Of a DNA stretch of 64,000 bases, positions 58,530-64,000 are shown piece by piece. The position numbers and the translations under genes were made by a program. The stretch's first letter is position 1. Each line of letters opens with the position of its first letter. This stretch comes from Novosphingobium sp. (GTDB lineage Bacteria; Pseudomonadota; Alphaproteobacteria; Sphingomonadales; Sphingomonadaceae): the NCBI RefSeq assembly GCF_039595395.1, contig NZ_JBCNLP010000006.1:625001-689000 (forward strand), written 5' to 3'. The notes beneath the pieces are model-generated. The model ran no database searches. It had not been told where the DNA came from and saw nothing but the letters and a program-made list of their open reading frames with translations.

Positions 58530-58712
58530 GCTGTCGAAGGTTCTCCAGTCGTTTCGGCGCGCTGGAGCGAAGATCGGAAGCCGGTGCGATGCCGGCGCTG
58601 CCCCCGCAACTGTAAGCGGCGAGCGGGCGATCCACGCATGCCACTGGTGGGCGCAACCACCGGGAAGGCCGGATCGTCCGCATTGACCCGCGAGCCAGGA
58701 GACCTGCCCGCG
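58530..58712 (+). promoter_or_regulatory. Cobalamin riboswitch (upstream of the acyl-CoA thioesterase)
   Basis: The conserved core reads CCGGTGCGATGCCGGCGCTG then CCCCCGCAACTGTAAGCGG (58581-58619), followed by GCCACTGG (58640-58647), CGGGAAGGCC (58661-58670) and GCGAGCCAGGAGACCTGCC, the B12-box end of the aptamer. All main helices of the class can be traced. The downstream platform (58714-58729, CGCCATAACGTTCCTC) is shared with the second riboswitch. The first gene in its path is the thioesterase at 58826, an unusual target. Aptamer edges are approximate. Confidence 0.93.
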
Positions 58713-58825
58713 ACGCCATAACGTTCCTCCGGCGGGGTGTCCGGGCGATCGCTCTCGTGCCATGCCGGGTGACCGGCGTGGCCGCTTGCGTTCGTCTGTC
58801 TCTGCCTTTGAAACAGGTGAAGACG

Positions 58826-59620
58826 ATGACAAGAGCAACAGTCCAGACAATAACAAATGCGACCAGCATCCAACTGATTGACATGGTGTTCCCCACGGAC
58901 ACCAACCACCATGGTACGCTCTTTGGCGGCGTGGCGCTGGCGCATATGGACAAGGTCGCGTTTCTGGCGGCGACGCGCCATGGGCGTGTGCCTTTCGTAA
59001 CCGCGCGCAGCGAGCAGATTGATTTCGAGGCACCGGCGAGCGCGGGCGAGATGGTTGAGGCGACCGGGCGCGTCGTGCGGGTCGGTAACAGTTCGCTTGA
59101 TGTCGAGGTTGAGCTGGTCGCGGAGGCGACGGTCAGCGGAGAGAGGCGGCGTTGCACGCGTGGTCGCTTCACCATGGTGGCCGTCAAAGGCCCTGATGTT
59201 CGCCTGCCGCTTCCTCCATTTTATGCCGGTCAGCAGGTCGAAGAGGATGGTGTCCTGCGGATGGCGGAAATCATCTTTCCCGAGCAAACCAACCACTATG
59301 GCACGTTTTATGGTGGCGACGGGCTCAAGATGCTGGGCAAGGCCGCGTTTATCGCGGCGACGCGGCATACGCGGCGGAATATCGTTATGGCCTCGTCAGA
59401 GCGGGTCGATTTCCGCTCCGCGGTCGGGCTGGGCGATATGGTGGAACTGGTCTCGCGCATTGTGCGGACCGGGTGCAGTTCCGTCACTGTGGAAGTCGAG
59501 TTGTGGTCGGAGAGGCTGCTGACAGGGCAGCGCCGTCATGCTGCAACGGCGCGCTTCGTGATGGTGGCGGTCGATGAGCAAGGGCGCCCTACGCCGATCC
59601 TGTCCGCGCTGGAGGTTTAA
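58826..59620 (+). CDS. Double-hotdog acyl-CoA thioesterase
   Basis: 264 residues from the ATG at 58826 with AGGTGA upstream. Two hotdog domains in tandem: IDMVFPTDTNHHGTLFGGVALAHMDKVAFLAATRH and AEIIFPEQTNHYGTFYGGDGLKMLGKAAFIAATRH. The first keeps both catalytic positions (N27, D42); the second has Leu in place of the aspartate, so the sites are not equivalent, as in BACH/ACOT7-type enzymes. It releases CoA from acyl-CoAs in the cytoplasm. It lies about 110 bases after a cobalamin riboswitch. Relief of CoA trapped as propionyl- or methylmalonyl-CoA when B12 is scarce would explain that, but this is inference. Confidence 0.88.
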   Translation: MTRATVQTITNATSIQLIDMVFPTDTNHHGTLFGGVALAHMDKVAFLAATRHGRVPFVTARSEQIDFEAPASAGEMVEATGRVVRVGNSSLDVEVELVAEATVSGERRRCTRGRFTMVAVKGPDVRLPLPPFYAGQQVEEDGVLRMAEIIFPEQTNHYGTFYGGDGLKMLGKAAFIAATRHTRRNIVMASSERVDFRSAVGLGDMVELVSRIVRTGCSSVTVEVELWSERLLTGQRRHAATARFVMVAVDEQGRPTPILSALEV

Positions 59621-59654
59621 AGCATGTAGCGATGGGGCGCTCCGTTCTAGTTCA

Positions 59655-59697
59655 CCCTGACGGGAGGCAGGCAATATCGGCCTGCCTCCCGTCAGGG
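59655..59697. terminator. Long perfect hairpin between the thioesterase and mesD
   Basis: CCCTGACGGGAGGCAGGC pairs over 18 bp with GCCTGCCTCCCGTCAGGG across a seven-base loop. There is no T-run, but its place between convergent genes suggests a two-way terminator. It also marks the edge of the lower-GC mes segment. Confidence 0.7.
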
Positions 59698-59762
59698 AGC
59701 TGCTTTGCCACACCAGATGTTCCGCAAACGGGTTTGGCAGAGAAGAGCGTTCTAACTGGCTG

Positions 59763-60791
59763 CTAGGCCGAGAGTTCTTTGCGCACGATCTCCGCGCCCG
59801 CACTCAAGGCATTCAGCTTGCCGCTGGCGACCTGACGAGGCAGGGGAGCCATGCCGCAGTTGGTCGACGGGTAGAGTTTGTCGGCATCGACAAACTGCAG
59901 CGCTTTGCGCAGCGTAGCGGCCACTTCTTCCGGCGTCTCAACGGTATGATTCGCCACATCAATGGCGCCAACCATCACTTTCTTGCCGCGAATCAGTTCA
60001 AGCAGATCCATCGGGACGTGCGAGTTATGGCACTCCAGCGAGATAATATCGATGGTGGACGTTTGCAGCTTGGGGAACGCCTCTTCATATTGCCGCCACT
60101 CCGAGCCCAGCGTCTTCTTCCAGTCGGTGTTGGCCTTGATGCCGTAGCCATAGCAGATATGCACCGCCGTTTCGCACTTCAGCCCCTCAACGGCCCTCTC
60201 CAGGGCGGCGATGCCCCAGTCATTCACCTCGTCAAAGAACACGTTAAATGCGGGCTCATCAAACTGGATAATGTCGACGCCGGCGGCCTCGAGCTCTTTG
60301 GCTTCCTGGTTGAGGATCTTGGCGAATTCCCAGGCCAGCTTTTCGCGGCTTTTATAGTGGTCATCATAGAGCGTGTCGATCATGGTCATCGGCCCCGGCA
60401 GGGCCCATTTGATCGGCTGCTTGGTCAGCTGGCGTAAAAATTTGGCGTCTTCAACGAAAACGGGCTTTTGGCGCGCGACCGCCCCCACGACGGTTGGCAC
60501 GCTCGCCTCATAGCGATTGCGAATTTTAACCACTTCGCGTTTCTCGAAATCGACGCCGCTGAGGTGCTCGATAAACGTCGTGACGAAGTGCTGGCGCGTT
60601 TGCTCGCCATCGCTGACGATATCGATGCCGGCCTGTTGTTGCTCTGCCAGCGACAAACGCAAGGCGTCCTGTTTCCCTTCGATTAATTCTTCATTCTGCA
60701 ATTTCCAGGGCGACCACAGGGTTTCCGGTTGGGCCAGCCAGGAAGGTTTAGGCAAGCTGCCGGCGGTCGACGTAGGGAGCAATATTTTCAT
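59763..60791 (-). CDS. mesD: Core-MetE methionine synthase MesD
   Basis: 342 residues, equal to the C-terminal catalytic half of MetE only. Zinc ligands are readable: HIC in AVHICYGYG, E in SLECHNSH, C in STNCGMAPLPR. It transfers a methyl group to homocysteine. Core-MetE proteins encoded beside a DUF1852 protein are the MesD family, reported to need MesX and oxygen and not to use methylfolate. It starts 25 bases after mesX. Base composition is visibly lower in GC than the neighbours and the protein reads like those of enterobacteria, pointing to transfer. The cobalamin riboswitch upstream would turn it off when B12-dependent MetH can work. Confidence 0.92.
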   Translation of the reverse strand: MKILLPTSTAGSLPKPSWLAQPETLWSPWKLQNEELIEGKQDALRLSLAEQQQAGIDIVSDGEQTRQHFVTTFIEHLSGVDFEKREVVKIRNRYEASVPTVVGAVARQKPVFVEDAKFLRQLTKQPIKWALPGPMTMIDTLYDDHYKSREKLAWEFAKILNQEAKELEAAGVDIIQFDEPAFNVFFDEVNDWGIAALERAVEGLKCETAVHICYGYGIKANTDWKKTLGSEWRQYEEAFPKLQTSTIDIISLECHNSHVPMDLLELIRGKKVMVGAIDVANHTVETPEEVAATLRKALQFVDADKLYPSTNCGMAPLPRQVASGKLNALSAGAEIVRKELSA

Positions 60792-60816
60792 AATAGATGA
60801 CCTGTATTTGAGTGAA

Positions 60817-61815
60817 TCAAAGCGCGTAGTGAGCAGACCATTGCTCAAGAATGGGCTTGTAGGGCTTGATAAATTGCTCTTCCGTAAATTTCCCCTGCTC
60901 AATCGCTAACTGGCTACGCTCTTCGCGATCGTAAACAATCTTGGTTAATGAATGATCCTGGTTATTCAGGCTTGGCTGATAGTATTGCCCCGCCGCCGAG
61001 TTGGCGTTGTAAATTTCAGGTCGATAGATTTTCTGGAAGGTCTCCATCGTGCTGATGGTGCCGATCAGTTCCAGATCGGTGTAATCGCTCAGCAAATCCC
61101 CGGGGAAATAAAACGCCAGGGGCGCAACGCTATTTTTCGGCATGAAGTAGCGCACCTGCAGGCCCATTTTTTTAAAATACCGGTCGGTCAGCGAAGCGCC
61201 GTCTTGCCGATATTCGTCGCCCAACACCGGATGTTGATTGCCCGTCCGATGATAGGTGTCTTTGCTGGACACGCTGAGGCAGATCACCGGCGGTTTGCTG
61301 AAATTCTCATGGTATGCGTTTGAATTGACGAAGTGCTTAAAGATATTGCCGTGCAAATCGCCGAAATCATCCGGAATGTTGAATTCCGCCGTGTTTTTAT
61401 TGTGCGCCGGCAGCAAGACGCTAAAGTCGTAATCGCGCACGTAAGACGAGAAGTTATTCCCGACGATGCCCTCAAGACGCTTTTGCGTTTTTTTATCAAT
61501 GATGTTGGTTTTCAGGATTTCAATCACCGGGAAGCTGGCCCCCTGATCTTCAACGCGCATCTCAACCGAAATGATTTCAAGCTCAACCGAATAGCGGTCG
61601 GCCTTGGGGTTATCCCAATGCGCCAACGAATTGAAGCGATTGTTAATCATCACCAGCGTGTTGCGCAGGTTCTCCCGGCGGTTTTCCCCTCTGGCCAAAT
61701 TGGCGAAGTTGGTGGTGATACGCGTACTTTCAGAGGGGTTATAATCTTCATCCAAGCGCAGGCTCTTGATGGTGAAGTTGAAATCCAGCGCGGGCTGGGC
61801 GTGTGCGACAGGCAT
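60817..61815 (-). CDS. mesX: DUF1852 protein MesX, partner of MesD
   Basis: 332 residues from the ATG at 61815 with AAGGAG seven bases upstream. DUF1852 features: FNFTIKSLRLDEDYNPSESTRITTNFANLARGENRRENLRNTL, FNSLAHWDNPKADRYSVELEI, and RTGNQHPVLGDEYRQDGASLTDRYFKKMGLQVRYFMP. It is required for MesD activity in tested species; its chemistry is unknown, perhaps making or delivering the methyl donor. The coding DNA is low in GC (a sample line at 60901-60960 has 26 G/C of 60), whereas the ~300-base leader before it is GC-rich like the host, so the junction falls close to the start codon. The cobalamin riboswitch lies in that leader. Confidence 0.92.
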   Translation of the reverse strand: MPVAHAQPALDFNFTIKSLRLDEDYNPSESTRITTNFANLARGENRRENLRNTLVMINNRFNSLAHWDNPKADRYSVELEIISVEMRVEDQGASFPVIEILKTNIIDKKTQKRLEGIVGNNFSSYVRDYDFSVLLPAHNKNTAEFNIPDDFGDLHGNIFKHFVNSNAYHENFSKPPVICLSVSSKDTYHRTGNQHPVLGDEYRQDGASLTDRYFKKMGLQVRYFMPKNSVAPLAFYFPGDLLSDYTDLELIGTISTMETFQKIYRPEIYNANSAAGQYYQPSLNNQDHSLTKIVYDREERSQLAIEQGKFTEEQFIKPYKPILEQWSAHYAL

Positions 61816-62116
61816 GCGACATCTCCTTCGGACCAGCAGGTTGGCTGGCCCGTCATGACGGTTCGGGATGATGGATGGGTGGGCGCGCGCCGCGTCAGGC
61901 GGGGATGAACACCGTTAACACGACGCGCCGACGCATTCGCGCATGGCTTGCCGGGGGGAAACAGGACTGGAAACATCGGCCGATCACCTGCTTTGCCGGG
62001 CGGAGGGGCCGAAGGAAGAACGCGCCAGCATAAGCGTCGCCGCAGGGCATAGACCTCCGGCGCGTGCGACAAGCGCGATCCACCGGAGGAACCCCCGTCC
62101 GAGGAACGTTATGGCG

Positions 62117-62325
62117 CCGAAGGCAGGTCTCCTGGCTTGCGGGTCATCACGGTGGTTCCGGCCTTCCCGAGCGCTTTTGCAAGGCTCAGTGACACGAAAT
62201 GGAACCACCGTTCGCCGCTTACAGTTGCGGGGGCAGCGCCGGACTCTGCCCTTTCGGGCACCACCGGCTTCCCGTCTTAGCCCCACCGCGCGGACCCTTG
62301 TGGAATCTGGGATGGGGAACCTTGA
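62117..62325 (-). promoter_or_regulatory. Cobalamin riboswitch (upstream of mesXD)
   Basis: Minus strand: GGGAAGCCGGTG (from about 62275), AGTCCGGCGCTG then CCCCCGCAACTGTAAGCGG (62246-62216), TCACTGAG, CGGGAAGGCC (62169-62160), GCAAGCCAGGAGACCTGCC (62141-62123). It is followed by CGCCATAACGTTCCTC (62116-62101), identical to the platform of the first riboswitch. B12 binding should shut off mesX and mesD. Confidence 0.95.
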
Positions 62326-62365
62326 CAGGATGCAGAGACACCATCTCAGCCAAGCTGTCAAGTAT

Positions 62366-62387
62366 CATATAAAGAAATCTTTATATG
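62366..62387. promoter_or_regulatory. Perfect palindrome in the mesXD promoter region
   Basis: CATATAAAG-AAAT-CTTTATATG, 9-bp perfect arms. A -35-like TTGACA for the minus strand is at 62361-62356, so a protein bound here would affect the promoter. The layout resembles ArsR-type SahR operators of methionine-cycle genes; that match is from memory and unverified. Confidence 0.6.
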
Positions 62388-62635
62388 TGGTTATCTAGGC
62401 CAGCGTTCACAGCGATCCGCTCAGCTTTGAAAGAGACAGGTCATTTTTTGTACTTAAGATTTGCAGCTCTTTGATGGGGTGCAGCCATTGTAGTTAATTG
62501 TCTGCCGCTGAGCCTATGACTGCTTTCAGCGCCTGGCATCGCCGCCCTGAATGGCGGTTTTGTCAGCGTTTCCAGCGAAGACCGGACGGCGCGGAGCCGG
62601 CAGAGCAAGGCTTGGTTAACCGCCGTAGCTTCCAG
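62388..62635. other. Intergenic stretch between the mesXD promoter and the TetR gene
   Basis: About 250 bases of mixed composition with no gene or RNA that I recognise. Confidence 0.5.
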
Positions 62636-63250
62636 TCAGACCAATAAACGGACTGCACATCCGCCAATTTTCAGCAAATCCGAAGTTGTGGCTCCGCTGC
62701 TAGCCTGCAACGACATTCCCTCAAGCAAGGTATTCAATCCGCTGGCAAGGGCATCGACATCTGCATCGGCCGGGAGCTGGCCATCGCTCACGCCTCGCGT
62801 CAATCGATCGCGGAACGCCTGCTCCGTCTGCTTGCGCAGCGCCTTGAGCGCGTCAGCGACATCAGCTGCATCGTCGGGAATGTTCACCGCTGCCGTCACG
62901 ACCAAGCATCCGCACGGCACGTCCTGCAGCGTCAGAATACGCGCGGCTGAGGCGAAGAAGCTCGATATGGCCAACCTGACATCTGGCTCGGCAGCCATCT
63001 CGTCGCGGTTCTGGTCCCAGTAGGTCCGCTCGTAATGGTCCACTGCGGCCATGAAGAGCTGCGCCTTGTTGCCGAACTCCCCGTATAGGCTGGGCGGGTT
63101 GATCCCCATGGCAGCACAAAGCTGAGCGATCGACGCCGGCGCGAAGCCATGGCGCCAGAACACGCCAAGCGCTTTCTCGAGCGCGGCCTCGCGATCAAAA
63201 CGGGCCTTACCCTTGCTGCGGTGGAGCGCGATTTTCGCTTCGGTCTGCAT
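62636..63250 (-). CDS. TetR-family transcriptional regulator
   Basis: 204 residues. N-terminal helix-turn-helix with FDREAALEKALGVFWRHGFAPASIAQLCAAMGINPPSLYGEFGNKAQLF (about 18-66), then the helical ligand domain with a cysteine pair in QDVPCGCLVVTAAVN. That pattern is common in TetR regulators beside oxidoreductases, some of which sense electrophiles. It is divergent from an Old Yellow Enzyme gene, and two copies of TTGTA-N8-TACAA lie between them. It most likely represses both genes. Confidence 0.92.
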   Translation of the reverse strand: MQTEAKIALHRSKGKARFDREAALEKALGVFWRHGFAPASIAQLCAAMGINPPSLYGEFGNKAQLFMAAVDHYERTYWDQNRDEMAAEPDVRLAISSFFASAARILTLQDVPCGCLVVTAAVNIPDDAADVADALKALRKQTEQAFRDRLTRGVSDGQLPADADVDALASGLNTLLEGMSLQASSGATTSDLLKIGGCAVRLLV

Positions 63251-63297
63251 GATGCTCCCTTGGTCCTCGCCATTTTTTGATCGCGAGGGGTTGACTG

Positions 63298-63343
63298 TTT
63301 GTATCGATCACTACAAATGAGGGGTTGTAGCGTTCATTACAAA
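63298..63343. promoter_or_regulatory. Two tandem TetR-type operators
   Basis: TTGTA-TCGATCAC-TACAA (63299-63316) and TTGTA-GCGTTCAT-TACAA (63325-63342): the same interrupted palindrome, 26 bases apart start to start. Between the divergent TetR (63250) and OYE (63389) starts, just after a TTGACT -35-like box (63291-63296). Confidence 0.85.
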
Positions 63344-63388
63344 TAGACTCGTGCAGCCGCATTGCAAGCGGCTCAATCACAGAGAGAC

Positions 63389-64000
63389 ATGATGGCTAAT
63401 CTTTTCGATCCGCTGGAGCTGCGGAGTGTTCGGCTGCGCAACCGCCTCGCCCTATCGCCAATGTGCCAGTACGAAGCCACCGACGGCTTCGCTAACGACT
63501 ATCACCTTGTCCACTATGGCAAATTCGCCTTGGGCGGCTTCGGGCTTGTGATGGTTGAGGCCACCGCCGTAGCGCCGGAAGGCCGAATCACTCATGGCGA
63601 CCTTGGCTTGTGGGATGATGCCCAGATCGACGGTCTCGCGCGCATCGTGTCGATGGTGAAATCGCAGGGCGCCACGCCGGGGATCCAGATCGCCCATGCC
63701 GGTCCCAAGGCGAGCATGCAGCGCCCCTATTATGGCGACGGTCCGCTGACCGATGAAGATGTCGCTCGAGGCGACCATCCCTGGGCCGTCGTGTCGGCTA
63801 GCGCGATTCCGGTCGACGATGGCTGGCTGACGCCTGAGGAACTCGACGCAGACGGCCTCGCGCGCATTCGTGGCGCATTTTCTGATACGGCTCGCCGGGC
63901 GCTTGCCGCCGGGTTCGAGGTGCTCGAGATGCACGCCGCGCATGGCTATCTGCTTAACTCGTTCCTGTCGCCGCTCACGAACCAGCGCACCGACACCTAT
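63389..64000 (+). CDS. NADH:flavin oxidoreductase, Old Yellow Enzyme family (YqjM-like), 3' end outside window
   Basis: 204 codons are in the window; the frame is open at the edge. It starts at ATG 63389 or 63392 after AGAGAGA. Recognisable: LFDPLELRSVRLRNRLALSPMCQYEATDGFANDYHLVHYGKFALGGFGLVMVEATAV (FMN-site start with the YqjM-type cysteine in PMCQY), IQIAHAGPKAS with the substrate-binding histidine, and GFEVLEMHAAHGYLLNSFLSPLTNQRTD. These enzymes reduce activated C=C bonds with FMN and NAD(P)H. With the divergent TetR regulator it forms a likely electrophile-response pair. Confidence 0.92.
   Translation, partial: MMANLFDPLELRSVRLRNRLALSPMCQYEATDGFANDYHLVHYGKFALGGFGLVMVEATAVAPEGRITHGDLGLWDDAQIDGLARIVSMVKSQGATPGIQIAHAGPKASMQRPYYGDGPLTDEDVARGDHPWAVVSASAIPVDDGWLTPEELDADGLARIRGAFSDTARRALAAGFEVLEMHAAHGYLLNSFLSPLTNQRTDTY

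Overview
The window reads as a chromosomal segment of a high-GC alphaproteobacterium, most likely a sphingomonad (Novosphingobium/Sphingobium-like). The grounds are several TonB-dependent receptors next to catabolic genes, a UrcA-family protein, aromatic-acid oxygenases, and short ATGA/GTGA overlaps between genes. No rRNA, tRNA or CRISPR array was seen. Roles below come from reading motifs; no database search was run.

Layout. (1) 1-7142: a carboxyguanidine deiminase / urea-or-guanidine carboxylase / allophanate hydrolase operon for nitrogen scavenging, followed by an exported beta-propeller protein. (2) 7187-13323: a UrcA protein, then two sterol-desaturase-like membrane hydroxylase genes around a LysR gene. 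One desaturase is translationally coupled to a TPR-sulfotransferase and a small exported protein. Two copies of the box CATAG-N7-CTATG lie in the two control regions. (3) 13324-18565: a disturbed stretch with two broken IS3-type transposases flanking an autotransporter with an AT-rich upstream region. (4) 18566-26679: a ROK regulator, an unknown exported protein, a TonB receptor and a divergent MFS carrier, then a Bcr/CflA-type MFS gene frameshifted at a run of eight C/G.

(5) 26810-53459 is the centre of interest: a catabolic island with two TonB receptors, two Rieske oxygenases, one reductase, an aromatic-acid-type MFS carrier, SDR, GMC, aldehyde and alcohol dehydrogenases, a P450, a class III CoA-transferase, an acyl-CoA dehydrogenase and its own electron-transfer chain (EtfB, EtfA, ETF-quinone oxidoreductase). 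Six intergenic GGT-N3-ACC sites, two of them identical over 20 bases, sit in its promoter regions. They fit the operator consensus of FadR-type GntR regulators, and one such regulator is encoded in the middle (42140-42880). I infer one regulon for uptake, oxygenation, CoA activation and dehydrogenation of an unidentified hydrophobic or aromatic acid.

(6) 53479-58359: a MerR regulator, then a LacI regulator and a GH31 glycosidase with an inserted PA14 domain, separated by a perfect LacI-type operator. (7) 58530-62387: two cobalamin riboswitches facing each other across about 3.4 kb. One precedes a double-hotdog acyl-CoA thioesterase. The other precedes mesX-mesD (DUF1852 plus core-MetE methionine synthase), whose coding DNA is clearly lower in GC than its surroundings and looks transferred. 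(8) 62636-64000: a TetR regulator divergent from an Old Yellow Enzyme gene that runs off the window, with two tandem TTGTA-N8-TACAA operators between them.
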